Source: Acidiferrobacterales bacterium
GTDB lineage: Bacteria > Pseudomonadota > Gammaproteobacteria > Arenicellales > Poriferihabitantaceae
Direction: 5' to 3'
DNA length: 64,000 nt
Assembly (NCBI GenBank): GCA_019633985.1
Contig: JAHQWE010000050.1
Location: 31,482-95,481 of the forward strand
Shown: piece by piece, positions 8,507 to 18,338 of the stretch
Numbering within the stretch: the first letter of the stretch is position 1
Layout of the letters: every line of letters starts with the position of its first letter
Notes under the pieces: generated by a model
Seen by the model: the letters and a program-made list of their open reading frames with translations, nothing else
Database searches by the model: none
What the model was told of the DNA's origin: nothing
Program-made: the position numbers and the translations under genes

Positions 8507-9697
8507 TTGACGCCGCTTACTCGCCTCGACGACGCCCGTATTCTAATTTACAGTCACGATAGTTTTGGATTGGGGCACCTGCGTCGATGTCGGGCTATCG
8601 CACACGAACTGGTAGGGCGATACAAAGGAATATCAGTGTTGATTTTATCGGGTTCCCCGGTAATCGGAAGTTTTGAATTCAGGGCCAGGGTGGACTTTGT
8701 GCGCATACCCGGTGTGATTAAGCTAAAAGATGGCAGTTATACCTCCTTGGGATTGCATATCGATTTAGATCAAACACTTGAAATACGCGAGGCGATAATT
8801 CGCAAAACAGCGGAAGCGTTCAAACCCGATTTGTTTATTGTCGATAAAGAGCCCCTGGGATTGGAAGGGGAGGTTAAGGAGACCTTGAGAATGCTACACA
8901 GTCGGGGTGTCTATAACATTCTTGGCCAGAGAGAAATTATCGATGATCCCAAAGCGCTGGCAATAGAGTGGGGAAGAAAGGCGGCGCTTCCAGCGATTAA
9001 GGATTTATATGATGAAATTTGGGTCTACGGGCCCGAGCAGTTCTATCACCCACTGGCGGGGTTAGACCTAGAGCCGGAGGTGGAAGATAAAGTGTTTTAC
9101 ACCGGCTACCTGAAACGTGGTGGCGTACAATTTGATGAAGCAGAGAAAAGGGAGAACCCTTATTTCCTGGTTACTCCCGGTGGCGGCAAGGATGGGGAAG
9201 AAATGGTGGAGCTTGTGTTTGCGTCTTGTGTAAGCTGCACCCAACTCGAAATGGAAGTGGTATTTGTGCTTGGGCCATTTATGGAGGAATCAAAGCGACA
9301 AGAAATACATAGTCGCGCTGAAAAATACGCCAACTTTTCCGTTATCGACTACCACCCTCGCATTGAGTCCTTGATCGAACACTGTAGCGGTATGATTACC
9401 ATGGGTGGGTATAACACTTTCTGTGAAATTCTAAGTTTCGACAAGCCTGCCATCGTTTTACCTCGATTCGAGCCTCGCACCGAACAGTTGATTCGTGCTC
9501 GAAGGGCAAAGGAGCTCGGTCTGGTACAAATGTTGGAACCAGAGCAATTCGATGTTGAGAGCTTGCAACCACTGATAGAAAGTCTCTCGGCTCAGCCCAA
9601 GCCATCTGCTGCTTTGATACCCGGCATGTTAGATGGTATGGATTCTGTTTGTGATCGGGTTGTTAAGCTTTTAAATGCACGCCCGATCGCTGCCTAA
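8507..9697 (+). CDS. MurG-like glycosyltransferase (COG4671-type), first copy
   Basis: A 396-residue cytoplasmic protein with the two-domain GT-B look of MurG/GT28 enzymes. The N-terminal glycine turn is SFGLGHLRRC (about 19-28), TPGGGKDGEEM begins near residue 223, and a C-terminal nucleotide-sugar site MGGYNTFCEIL lies near 298. It would transfer a sugar from a nucleotide sugar; donor and acceptor are unknown. The start is a TTG at 8507 with AGGA about 10 bases upstream. It leads a three-gene run, with its paralogue 14 bases downstream and a deacetylase after that. Family assignment rests on recalled motifs. Confidence 0.78.
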   Translation: MTPLTRLDDARILIYSHDSFGLGHLRRCRAIAHELVGRYKGISVLILSGSPVIGSFEFRARVDFVRIPGVIKLKDGSYTSLGLHIDLDQTLEIREAIIRKTAEAFKPDLFIVDKEPLGLEGEVKETLRMLHSRGVYNILGQREIIDDPKALAIEWGRKAALPAIKDLYDEIWVYGPEQFYHPLAGLDLEPEVEDKVFYTGYLKRGGVQFDEAEKRENPYFLVTPGGGKDGEEMVELVFASCVSCTQLEMEVVFVLGPFMEESKRQEIHSRAEKYANFSVIDYHPRIESLIEHCSGMITMGGYNTFCEILSFDKPAIVLPRFEPRTEQLIRARRAKELGLVQMLEPEQFDVESLQPLIESLSAQPKPSAALIPGMLDGMDSVCDRVVKLLNARPIAA

Positions 9698-9711
9698 GAA
9701 TTAGCCGATCG

Positions 9712-10857
9712 ATGCGGGTTGCGATTTATGTCCAGCATTTATTGGGCACAGGTCATTTGGTGCGCATGCAAGCCCTCGCAGAGGCTTTACATAACGCGGG
9801 GCACGAAACCTTGCTGGCTTCAGGGGGAAGGTTGTCCGAGATGGGGCCCTATCGATCTCTTCAGTTGCCAGTTGTCAAAACCTTACCGGGAGACTTCCTC
9901 ACATTACTCGACGAAAACCTGAATGAAGTAAACGATAGCTGGAAAGCAGACCGCACGGATCTGCTAGTGAGCGCCATTCAGAAATTTACGCCCAATATTA
10001 TGGTGATCGAGACCTGGCCATTTGGCAGGAGGCAGATGCGATTCGAAATTTTGCCATTGATGCAACGATTGATCGCACTCGACACGCCGCCCATGATAGT
10101 AAGTTCTATTCGTGACGTGTTGCAAAGAAGGAAGCAGAAGCGCCGAATACAAACGCTATCTGAAGTAGAGCGTTACATCGATTTGGTGTTGGTGCACGGG
10201 GAAGAGACTTTGACACCGCTGTCGCAAAGCTTTGAAGAAGCTGAAGAATTGCAAGCGAATGTTGCCTATAGTGGATACATCGCAACACATCGCCAGGAGA
10301 GCGCTAAAGAAGAAGCCCCTTCGACTCCTTCTGGCGAAATAGTGGTATCCGCTGGGGGCGGTGCGACAGGTTCCTTGTTGCTAAAGACAGCGGCAAGAGC
10401 GGCATTCATGGACACACGATCATGGCGATTGTTGGTCGGGCCGAATGTGGAAGCCACTGTTTTTGATGTACTGCAGAAACAACAATCAAGCCGCTTGATT
10501 GTGGAGCGAAACCGTAAGGATTTTCGTCATCTACTTGCACATTGCGCCGCTTCAGTCTCTCAATTTGGATATAACACAGCACTGGACCTTCTCATCGCAG
10601 GATGCCCCGCAGTGGTCGTACCCTATGCGGATGACGGAGAAACTGAACAGACTCAACGTGCAGAGGGGTTTGAAAAAAGAGGTTACGTAGTTTCTATTGA
10701 ACAGGATTTGATTACCCCCGAGTCGCTATTGTCCGCTATCCAAAAAGCACAATTCCACCGAACCCGTGAGAACCCAAGTCAGGATTTCAATGGGGCGGTA
10801 CACTCGGTGGAACTTCTTGAATCACATTATCAAAAATTTCTGAGGAAAAACGCTTGA
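9712..10857 (+). CDS. MurG-like glycosyltransferase, second copy
   Basis: A 381-residue GT-B type protein that parallels the preceding gene: the N-terminal loop HLLGTGHLVRMQALA (residues 9-23), VSAGGGATGS near 211-220, and SQFGYNTALDLL near 282-293 followed by an acidic pocket (YADDGETEQ). The order of motifs matches its neighbour, so the two probably arose by duplication and may add successive sugars or act as a heterodimer (inference). Its TGA stop overlaps the TTG start of the deacetylase gene as TTGA, pointing to translational coupling. No membrane segment is visible. Confidence 0.75.
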   Translation: MRVAIYVQHLLGTGHLVRMQALAEALHNAGHETLLASGGRLSEMGPYRSLQLPVVKTLPGDFLTLLDENLNEVNDSWKADRTDLLVSAIQKFTPNIMVIETWPFGRRQMRFEILPLMQRLIALDTPPMIVSSIRDVLQRRKQKRRIQTLSEVERYIDLVLVHGEETLTPLSQSFEEAEELQANVAYSGYIATHRQESAKEEAPSTPSGEIVVSAGGGATGSLLLKTAARAAFMDTRSWRLLVGPNVEATVFDVLQKQQSSRLIVERNRKDFRHLLAHCAASVSQFGYNTALDLLIAGCPAVVVPYADDGETEQTQRAEGFEKRGYVVSIEQDLITPESLLSAIQKAQFHRTRENPSQDFNGAVHSVELLESHYQKFLRKNA

Positions 10858-11627
10858 GCGCATTTAAGCCATTATACGAAGAACTGGATGAGTGGAATTT
10901 CGACGGTGACGAGGTGATGCTTTGGTGGCGAGACGATGATGCTGTCGCTGATACCGCTTCCTTGCAGCAGCTTTTCTCATTGTCAACCAAGTACGATTTA
11001 CCGTTAGCTTTGGCGATTATCCCGGGTGAACTGGAGGATTCACTAGTGAGAGTGGTAAAAAATTATCCTCTCGTACAGGTTTTGCAGCATGGAGTCCGTC
11101 ATGAAAATAATGCCCCGGATGGCGAAAAAAAACAGGAGCTATCTGCCAATGCGGAGCTGGATGTTTTACAGGCGGACATCGCTAAAGGGCTCGCACTTTT
11201 GTCAAAGAAATTTGATCAGCAGTTTTTGCCTGTGATGGTGCCGCCCTGGAATCGAATAGACGACAAGGTGATTGCGTTGCTCACCCAGCTCGAATTTCTG
11301 GGGTTGTCGTGTTTTACTGCAAGAAAACAACCAGAAGTTGCTGAAAATATCTGGCTGGTGAACACGCACGTCGATATTATTAACTGGAAGTCAGGCAAAG
11401 TGTTTGCTGGTGTAGAGGAATGCGTTTCTCAACTGGTTAGTCATTTAAAGGCTAAGAGAACCGGTGTAGCGGATCGCGCCGAGCCTACCGGTTTAATGAC
11501 ACACCATTTGGTTCACGACCAGGAAAGCTGGGAATTTCTTCGACAGCTGTTTGCCATTTTGGACGAACACCCAGCAGTGACTTGGCTCTCAGCCGAACGC
11601 GCGTTCCAAACAAAATGGAGAACTTAG
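10854..11627 (+). CDS. Divergent NodB-like polysaccharide deacetylase
   Basis: A 257-residue protein resembling the NodB/CE4 carbohydrate esterase fold. Visible are a metal-site-like WRDDDA (25-30), HGVRHEN (79-85), VPPWNRID (about 129-136), and a closing THHLVHD (near 215-221) in place of the usual catalytic His motif. It would remove an acetyl group from an N-acetylated sugar. There is no signal peptide, so it should act in the cytoplasm on an intermediate of the same pathway as the two preceding glycosyltransferases. The start is a TTG with TGAGGA before it, overlapping the upstream stop. Enzymatic activity is inferred, not proven. Confidence 0.7.
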   Translation: MSAFKPLYEELDEWNFDGDEVMLWWRDDDAVADTASLQQLFSLSTKYDLPLALAIIPGELEDSLVRVVKNYPLVQVLQHGVRHENNAPDGEKKQELSANAELDVLQADIAKGLALLSKKFDQQFLPVMVPPWNRIDDKVIALLTQLEFLGLSCFTARKQPEVAENIWLVNTHVDIINWKSGKVFAGVEECVSQLVSHLKAKRTGVADRAEPTGLMTHHLVHDQESWEFLRQLFAILDEHPAVTWLSAERAFQTKWRT

Positions 11628-11852
11628 CGTTTAAATTCCATATGGGTTGACCAGTAAAAGCTTGCCAGATTTATTGAGGGTGGACGAATTGGCGAAAAGA
11701 TAAAGATGGAACATAGATTCAATAGTGCCGTGCAAGACGTGAATCTAGATAGGCTCAAACACCTGAACCATAAAACGCTTCACTGATGCCCCATTTCGAA
11801 TTTTAACGAGTGCGCTAAATTTCCCACAGCGATATCGTTATAGATTGGACGG

Positions 11853-13028
11853 CTATCTGCGGGTTTCGCGGTGCGTTCGAACCGCTTGATTAATATGTTT
11901 TGCAAGCTGCTGTGCGGCCACTCCTAATTGATGATGGGTTTGATATTTCTTCACCGACGCGTTGCGCATATTCGCGAGCCTGGATGGATCACCCAAAAGA
12001 GATTCAATCGCAGTCGCCAATCGTTGCGGGGAGTTAGCTTGTTCTGGATCTTCAACTAGTAGACCAGTTGTTCCATGCTCCACGATTTGTCCGACACCAC
12101 CGGAGCGCCCACAAACCACGGGCAATCCATTGGAAAGCGCTTCGAGCATCACCATACCCAACGCTTCGTTGATCGCGGGCCAGACAAACAAATCTGACGC
12201 TTGCATGAGTTGATCAATGCGCTCTTCGTCTTTACGGCCAATGAAATGTACTCTACGATCGAAATCGTTTCGAAATAACTCTCGCACCAGAGTTTCGGCA
12301 ACGCCATCCCCAACCACAATGAGTTGCCAGTCTTTTCGCTGAATATTTTCGACTGACTCAGCTAGAACCCGATAAGACTCTAGTTTGCTGTCTTCTCGCA
12401 TCATCGCAACAGTCAGAAGCCAGTATTGGTCAGGGTTCAGTTTGTATTGCGCCGCGAGTTCGATTTTTAACTGCCGCAGATTGCTTGCAGACATAGAGTC
12501 CGTATTACGTGCAAGAAAAGGTGAAACAGATATCAGCTTTTCTGGGGATTCCAAAGCACTTTCAAGGGCAAAGATATCCCGAGGGTTGATGCAAAACACT
12601 TTTGCCGCAAGCCGGATCGCCGCTACACTGGACTCAAATCCTGTTTGCCAGCTACCGTCGCGATGTTTTGGTGAGATAGAGGCTTCAGCGACAAAGTAGG
12701 GAATACCCAGTGCGTTGGCTACTAAGGGGCCAATCCAGTCCGGAGCTTTATGGTAAAGATGGTAGGTAAACCAGGCGTTTGGCTGACTGCCGAAATGCTG
12801 ATCGAGAAATTTTTCAACAAGAATCTCAGCGGTTTTTTGTCCCTCGGTTTGAAGCAATCGTTGCGATGCTTGATCACCATCTCCCTCCCAGCTACGAAAG
12901 TCGGATGCGAGCTCCACTCGATATCCAGCCGCCTCTAGTGCGGCCATAAACAATCGGGCGATTTTCCGGTCGCCAGAAGGACGCGGTGAGAAAGGAGATT
13001 TCATCGGTGCGTAGAAGGCGATATGCAT
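11853..13028 (-). CDS. Glycosyltransferase family 4 (GT-B)
   Basis: A 391-residue GT4-type enzyme. Near the C-terminus it has the EX7E signature, seen in NEALGMVMLEALSNGLPVV, preceded by HFIGRKDEERIDQLMQASDLFVWP. The N-terminus MHIAFYAPMKSPFSPRPSGDR has the acceptor-domain loop. I chose the ATG at 13028; a GTG three codons upstream (13037) is possible, and neither has a clear ribosome-binding site. It is the last gene of the minus-strand cluster, 21 bases after the other GT4. Cytoplasmic; donor and acceptor unknown. Confidence 0.85.
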   Translation of the reverse strand: MHIAFYAPMKSPFSPRPSGDRKIARLFMAALEAAGYRVELASDFRSWEGDGDQASQRLLQTEGQKTAEILVEKFLDQHFGSQPNAWFTYHLYHKAPDWIGPLVANALGIPYFVAEASISPKHRDGSWQTGFESSVAAIRLAAKVFCINPRDIFALESALESPEKLISVSPFLARNTDSMSASNLRQLKIELAAQYKLNPDQYWLLTVAMMREDSKLESYRVLAESVENIQRKDWQLIVVGDGVAETLVRELFRNDFDRRVHFIGRKDEERIDQLMQASDLFVWPAINEALGMVMLEALSNGLPVVCGRSGGVGQIVEHGTTGLLVEDPEQANSPQRLATAIESLLGDPSRLANMRNASVKKYQTHHQLGVAAQQLAKHINQAVRTHRETRR

Positions 13029-13049
13029 CGGAAGCACTATTAAATTCAG

Positions 13050-14294
13050 CTATGGTGATGTTTCGACCAGCTCTTCCAGCTTTGATCGCAGGTCACTAAA
13101 TGTTTTACGCATTTCGAACTGATCGATCACTTTTGTACGGCCGGCGATACCAAGAGATTTTCTGAAAGCGGGGTCGCAAATCATACGTTCAAGAGCTTTG
13201 GCCAATTCTGGGATGTTGCCAGATGGCACTAATAGACCATTTACTTCGGTTTCAACCAGTTCTGGGATGCCAGAAATAGTCGTGCCGATCACAGGTAAGC
13301 CCTGACTTTGAGCTTCCACCATGACATTGGGTAGACCATCGCGGTCACCATGACGATCAATACAACTGTTCAATACAAAAAGATCGGATTGCCGGTATTG
13401 CTCAAGTACAAACTGTTGCGACTGGGCGCCATGCCAATGTAATGCGGTATCGATTCCCAATGTGATTGACTGAGCTTTCAGGGTATCGAGTAATGGCCCG
13501 CCACCAATATGATGAAACTCCCAGTGAAGTTGTTCGGGTAGATTGGAGAGTGCTGTCAGTAGATCACCATATCCTTTCTTCTCGACGGCTCGTCCAACGC
13601 TCAGTATTTTTACAGGGTCAGATTCATTCTGTCCGTTATTCTGATTGAACTGCGGAGAAGTGTTCTGAAAGCGATCCAAATCAAGGCCATGGTAGTTAAG
13701 AGATATTTTCTCAGGAATCGAAGTGAGCGTTCGCAGATGAGAAACATTTTTTCTGGTGCAAGTTGTAAGCCATTCGAGATCCGCTAGTTTTTCCTGAATC
13801 TCCCAGTCTGGTGAGGTATAAATATCCTTAGCATGGGCGGAACAGGCCCAAGGAAGCTTCCGAATCATGGCTGCATAGCGCGCAACTGATGCAGGTGTGT
13901 GCAAAAAATGGGCATATATCGCGGGAGTATCGGCAGGAAGCTCAGCTGCTAATACCATGGCCTGACCTAAACGTCTGATTCGATTTACTGTACGGTCGCG
14001 GAGAAAATCCCGACGGAAAGTAGACCATACTTGCCTCATTCCTTTTTGCTTTCTCACTTTCAGCCAGCTTTGAATGACTCGCCGTGGTTCCAGGTAGAGG
14101 TATTCCGGCAAGTAAACTATGCTGGCGGTAATTTCGTCGTTAACCGGGTGGGTTTTTTTATCGGTTGGATGTCTTAAGGAAAACAAGGTGAGATTGAACC
14201 CAGATCTTTCTAGGTTTAATAGCTCTTGTGCGATAAATGTTTCCGACAAACGCGGGTAACCTTTCAGTACGACAACCAGTTCTGGATTAGGCAT
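13050..14294 (-). CDS. Glycosyltransferase family 4 (colanic-acid WcaL-like)
   Basis: A 414-residue GT4 glycosyltransferase. The N-terminus reads KGYPRLSETFIAQELLNLE, typical of the WcaL/AmsK-like group of exopolysaccharide enzymes. The donor domain contains KILSVGRAVEKKGYGDLL, HWHGAQSQ, DGLPNVMVEAQSQGLPVI and SGIPELV. It begins 8 bases after the permease gene, so it is probably part of the ABC transporter operon. The role fits extension of an oligosaccharide or exopolysaccharide unit. The family call is firm, the pathway is inferred. Confidence 0.87.
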   Translation of the reverse strand: MPNPELVVVLKGYPRLSETFIAQELLNLERSGFNLTLFSLRHPTDKKTHPVNDEITASIVYLPEYLYLEPRRVIQSWLKVRKQKGMRQVWSTFRRDFLRDRTVNRIRRLGQAMVLAAELPADTPAIYAHFLHTPASVARYAAMIRKLPWACSAHAKDIYTSPDWEIQEKLADLEWLTTCTRKNVSHLRTLTSIPEKISLNYHGLDLDRFQNTSPQFNQNNGQNESDPVKILSVGRAVEKKGYGDLLTALSNLPEQLHWEFHHIGGGPLLDTLKAQSITLGIDTALHWHGAQSQQFVLEQYRQSDLFVLNSCIDRHGDRDGLPNVMVEAQSQGLPVIGTTISGIPELVETEVNGLLVPSGNIPELAKALERMICDPAFRKSLGIAGRTKVIDQFEMRKTFSDLRSKLEELVETSP

Positions 14295-14302
14295 TCCGTA
14301 AA

Positions 14303-15451
14303 TTACTTATATGGATCAGCCGCATCTCGCAAGCCGTCACCAAAGAAGTTGAAAGCGAGAATAATCACCACCACAGGTAACACCGGTAAAATCAGCCAGG
14401 GGTAAAGCGCAACAACGTTAATGTTTTGTGCTTCATTCAATAAAACACCCCAGCTGGTGATTGGTGGTCGTAAACCAAGGCCGAGGAAAGACAAAGCGGT
14501 TTCGCCCAGTATCATGCCCGGAATCGACAAGGTTGCTGAGGCGATAATATGGCTTGAAAAACCGGGTAGCAGGTGTTTTTTAATGATCCTGCCCGGAGGG
14601 GCACCCATCAGTCTCGCCGCGGTACAGTAATCCTCTTCTCGTAATGCGAGTAACTTGGAACGTACAGATCGTGCGAGCCCGGTCCAGTCTAGCAGTGCAA
14701 GGATGACAGTGATGCCGAAAAATACCAGCAGCGGACTCCATGTCACAGGCAAAATGGCCGACAGCGCCATCCAAAGGGGAAGTTCGGGGAAAGATCGAAT
14801 AATTTCAGTCATTCGTTGTATCACTGAATCTACCCAGCCACCGTAGTAACCGGCAAGGCCGCCGAAGAGTAGACCAAGGAAAAGGCTGACTACAATTCCG
14901 CCGAGACCGATTAGTAGTGAGATTCGCGCTCCGTAAACGATCCTGGAAAACATGTCTCTACCAAGACGATCGGTACCAAACAGAAACAGTGTCTTGCCTT
15001 CTGCGGGGCAGAAAAAATGGAAATCAGCTTTAACCAGACCCCAGAACTCATAGCTGTCACCGCTGCAAAAGAAACGAATTTTTTCGACTTTTTCCGGATT
15101 GGGCGTGTACTCGCGCTTCAAGTTGTCCATATTAAGGTGGTAATCATTGCCGTACACGAACGGCCCGATGAATTCACCTTCATGAAAAAAATGCAGACGC
15201 TGAGGAGGAGAGTAAATATGGTCAGTATGTCGAGACTGATAGTTATAGGGTGAAATAAACTCGGAGATTAACGTGCTTCCATACATAAGAAGCAAAATTA
15301 TCCCAGACCAGACCGCGAGTTTGTGGCGTTTCAGTTTCCACCAGATCAGCTTTTTCCGAGACGCGAGGAAAAATTTCTCCTGTCCTTCGCTCAGCTTTTC
15401 AATAGATTGCGGATCGAATGGCGCTTCAGAAACGTAATGATCATCCCTCAT
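14303..15451 (-). CDS. Peptide-type ABC importer permease (OppC/DppC/YejE-like)
   Basis: A 382-residue inner-membrane permease. An N-terminal amphipathic stretch is followed by a first membrane segment (about 47-65) and a periplasmic insert of roughly 80 residues containing two Cys (FFCSGDSYEFW and HFFCPAEG). The FGTDRLGRDMFSR motif then opens the transmembrane domain. The EAA coupling loop is RLMGAPPGRIIKKHLLP. Its ATG overlaps the stop of the upstream permease gene by four bases. The insert makes it longer than standard DppC/OppC (about 300). Substrate unknown: short peptides or a peptide-like or glycan ligand. Confidence 0.9.
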   Translation of the reverse strand: MRDDHYVSEAPFDPQSIEKLSEGQEKFFLASRKKLIWWKLKRHKLAVWSGIILLLMYGSTLISEFISPYNYQSRHTDHIYSPPQRLHFFHEGEFIGPFVYGNDYHLNMDNLKREYTPNPEKVEKIRFFCSGDSYEFWGLVKADFHFFCPAEGKTLFLFGTDRLGRDMFSRIVYGARISLLIGLGGIVVSLFLGLLFGGLAGYYGGWVDSVIQRMTEIIRSFPELPLWMALSAILPVTWSPLLVFFGITVILALLDWTGLARSVRSKLLALREEDYCTAARLMGAPPGRIIKKHLLPGFSSHIIASATLSIPGMILGETALSFLGLGLRPPITSWGVLLNEAQNINVVALYPWLILPVLPVVVIILAFNFFGDGLRDAADPYK

Positions 15452-16446
15452 TTTGCCATCTCCCCCTGGAGTCGAATTCTGGGATCAAGCCAGGCTAAAA
15501 GCAGGTCAGATATCAGCATGCCGACTACTGTCAGCATGGCGAGGAACATTAAAAACGACCCAGCCAGGTACATATCCTGGCTTTGCAGGGCGCTTAACAA
15601 CATGGGGCCAGTAGTGGGCAGTGACAGAACGATGGCCACGACTTCAGCGCCTGAAATCACGCTGGGTAACAGACTGCCAATGTCGGCGATAAAAAAGTTG
15701 AGAGACATACGTAAAGGATATTTACGTAGGAGCTTTCCAGGCGGCAGACCCTTTGCCTTGCCGGTGAGTACATACTGTTTCTCAAGCTCGTCCAGTAAAT
15801 TGGCACGTAATCTTCGAATCATACCGGCAGTTCCCGAAGTGCCGATCACGACTACCGGAATCCAGAGATGCTCCAGAACCGATTGAAACTTACCCCAGCT
15901 CCAGGGTTGATCGAGGTATTCGGGTTCCATCAATCCGCCAATGGACGTGCCGAACCAGATATTGGCCAGATACAGCATCACCAGCGCGAGTAAAAAGTTA
16001 GGTGTGGCCAGGCCAATAAAACCGAGTAGCGACAATCCATAATCTCCCCAGCTGTATTGGTGCGTTGCAGAATAGATGCCAATGGGGAAGGCAATTAACC
16101 AGGTGAAAACAATCGTGATGACAGACACCATTATGGTTAGCCAAATACGATCACCAATTACTTCCCGAACAGGTAAATCAAATTCAAAGGAGTAACCAAA
16201 GTTACCGACGACAAATCCTTTGACCCAATTGAAATACTGCACGATGAATGGCTGATCAAGACCGTACTCGGCACGAAGAAAGGCAATCTTGTCTGGGTCG
16301 ACAGATTCACCCTGGCTTTCCAGTTCAGCGATATAAGTCTCGAGATAATCACCCGGTGGAAGTTGAATGATGACGAAAACAATGAAGCTGATCACCAACA
16401 ATGTTGGGATCATCATCAACAAACGTTTCAGTACATAACCGATCAT
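15448..16446 (-). CDS. Peptide-type ABC importer permease (OppB/DppB/YejB-like)
   Basis: A 332-residue permease with the family's N-terminal MIGYVLKRLLMMIPTLLVIS membrane segment, the periplasmic loop with LRAEYGLDQPFIVQYFNW, and the EAA loop YVLTGKAKGLPPGKLLRKY. About six membrane segments are visible. It overlaps both neighbours by four bases (ATGA), so SBP, this permease and the next are translated as one unit. It forms the membrane channel with the OppC-like partner. Confidence 0.92.
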   Translation of the reverse strand: MIGYVLKRLLMMIPTLLVISFIVFVIIQLPPGDYLETYIAELESQGESVDPDKIAFLRAEYGLDQPFIVQYFNWVKGFVVGNFGYSFEFDLPVREVIGDRIWLTIMVSVITIVFTWLIAFPIGIYSATHQYSWGDYGLSLLGFIGLATPNFLLALVMLYLANIWFGTSIGGLMEPEYLDQPWSWGKFQSVLEHLWIPVVVIGTSGTAGMIRRLRANLLDELEKQYVLTGKAKGLPPGKLLRKYPLRMSLNFFIADIGSLLPSVISGAEVVAIVLSLPTTGPMLLSALQSQDMYLAGSFLMFLAMLTVVGMLISDLLLAWLDPRIRLQGEMAK

Positions 16447-18338
16447 TCGAACCAGAAAGTATCAGGCCGATAGACACCAAAGAAAGCGGTGGGGGTCCAA
16501 CTGTACAAGCCCTCCTTCGGTACGTTGCGCAGATGATTATTGACTACCACCGGTTGGGGGACGCCACAGATTAATCCGATGCTAAAAACCTCCTCGCTGT
16601 AAATTTTTAGCATTTTGTGCCAGATTGCTTCGCGCTCTTCCAAGCCCTCTGACTTACTCCACTGGTAGTAAAGAGCCAGGAGCTCTTGCGCTTCCTTTAT
16701 ATCAGGCGCCTCTCCGACTTTTTTCCTGGTCTGAAAATATTGTCCCCACTTTGGCCACTGTAACTGCGTCTGATCAATAGGTGCGAACTCCCCCGGGCTC
16801 ATATTCCCTGTCGGCATACCGTTGTCGATGCCGTTAAACATGGCCATCATGGCGTCACCAGAAAAAACCCGTTCTCTAAACACTTCTCTTTGCGATGCTT
16901 TTACATAAAGCATGATGCCGAGCTTGCGCCAGCTCTCACCGATCAACTCAAGAATATCGGTTTCTTCAGTCCCCTCGCCAGCAGTGTGCAAGATGATTTC
17001 AAGCGGTTCGCCATTCTTCATCAAGCGAATGCCTCGATTGTCCCGTTGATTGAGACCCAGCGCGTCCAACATCTCGTTGGCAGTATCCAGATCAAAATAG
17101 CTCCAACTACTTTGATACGCATTGGTATGCAGATTGCACCCGGGTAACACGGTGTTACCAGTTGCTTCTGCGAGCCCAAAATAGATCACCTGATTAATCT
17201 CGTGTCGATTGATACCAATCGACAACGCATGCCGAAATTCGCGTTGGCGAACCAGCTCGCGCCAGATCGGGTTGTTGCTGTTCAGGTTGGGGTATAAGGC
17301 ATACTGAGATCCCGCACCGTTTTGCCAAAGGCGCAAGGTATAGTCGCCGCGTTCCTCACCGCCTTTTAAAAAAGTGTAGTTATCCAGCCGAATGTACCTG
17401 CCTTGCAGATCAGCCTCTCCCGCGCCAGCTTTCGCGGCAACCAAACTCGAGCTTGTAATTTGCATTGATACAGTGTCGATATAGGGGAGCTGCAGACCAT
17501 TGGTATCAACACGATGAAAATAAGGGTTGCGTTTGAACACATAGCGTTCAGCGGGCGGTTTAGTGCTGTTTACCCAGGGCTGCAAGATAGGTAACGCAGG
17601 ATTGTCATTCTTATAAGGGTGATTTCGGCGGTGGTGCAAACCTGCCCAGTTTCGGGTGCCAGCCTCTTCAACTTTGGCAGCGATCACCTCTGGATCGTTA
17701 TAGCGAGCGTGAAATTGTTGCAGATAGTGACCGGGGGCGTATAAATACAATGGTCGAGGTGCAGCTAGCGCGGGCAACAAAAACGGGTTGGGCACATCCC
17801 ATTCGTATCGAATAGTTTGATCGTCAATTACTGTAAAAACTGGAGGCTGTCCATCCACGACCAGTTCGCGGGGTAAACCGAACGGATGCAGTTCTTCATT
17901 GTTGAGAACATCTTCCCAATAATAGCGAAATGCCTCGCTGGTGAACGGTTCGCCGTCTGACCAGCGGTGACCCTTGCGTAATGTAAAGGTGAATACCCTG
18001 CCATCTTTAACATCGAAATCCAGCAAGATATCTGGCTTCATCTCGAGATCTTGATCGAAGGCAACAAGCCTCGCATAGGAGTAGACCGTCATTAGCCGAA
18101 TATCTTTCTTTTTGCCCATCAGCAGTCGCAAGGTGCCGCCGTATCTACCGGGGGTGCGTTCCCCTTCCAAGGTCACAACACTCGGCTCCGAAGGCAGTCT
18201 TTCCGACACGGGAGGGAGCTGTTTCTCCGCGACCAACTCCTTCAAGCTATCCGGTTCGCTATACGCCCATGACGAAGGCGCGATTCCAAGTATCGCAATT
18301 GAGATTAAAAGAATATTGAGGCGGATCAATTTATTCAT
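16443..18338 (-). CDS. Extracellular solute-binding protein, family 5 (YejA-like)
   Basis: A 631-residue periplasmic binding protein with a Sec signal peptide (residues 1-25, cleaved after SSWA). There is no lipobox Cys, so it should be soluble. The SBP_bac_5 landmarks are a YSYARLVAFDQDLEMKPD-like start of domain I, FTFTLRKGHRWSDGEPFT (near 135-152) and the ALSIGINRHEINQVIYFG hinge (near 370-387). At over 600 residues it matches the large YejA-type proteins rather than DppA (about 535). The ligand cannot be deduced. It is translated between the double ATPase and the permeases, with four-base overlaps at both ends. Confidence 0.9.
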   Translation of the reverse strand: MNKLIRLNILLISIAILGIAPSSWAYSEPDSLKELVAEKQLPPVSERLPSEPSVVTLEGERTPGRYGGTLRLLMGKKKDIRLMTVYSYARLVAFDQDLEMKPDILLDFDVKDGRVFTFTLRKGHRWSDGEPFTSEAFRYYWEDVLNNEELHPFGLPRELVVDGQPPVFTVIDDQTIRYEWDVPNPFLLPALAAPRPLYLYAPGHYLQQFHARYNDPEVIAAKVEEAGTRNWAGLHHRRNHPYKNDNPALPILQPWVNSTKPPAERYVFKRNPYFHRVDTNGLQLPYIDTVSMQITSSSLVAAKAGAGEADLQGRYIRLDNYTFLKGGEERGDYTLRLWQNGAGSQYALYPNLNSNNPIWRELVRQREFRHALSIGINRHEINQVIYFGLAEATGNTVLPGCNLHTNAYQSSWSYFDLDTANEMLDALGLNQRDNRGIRLMKNGEPLEIILHTAGEGTEETDILELIGESWRKLGIMLYVKASQREVFRERVFSGDAMMAMFNGIDNGMPTGNMSPGEFAPIDQTQLQWPKWGQYFQTRKKVGEAPDIKEAQELLALYYQWSKSEGLEEREAIWHKMLKIYSEEVFSIGLICGVPQPVVVNNHLRNVPKEGLYSWTPTAFFGVYRPDTFWFE

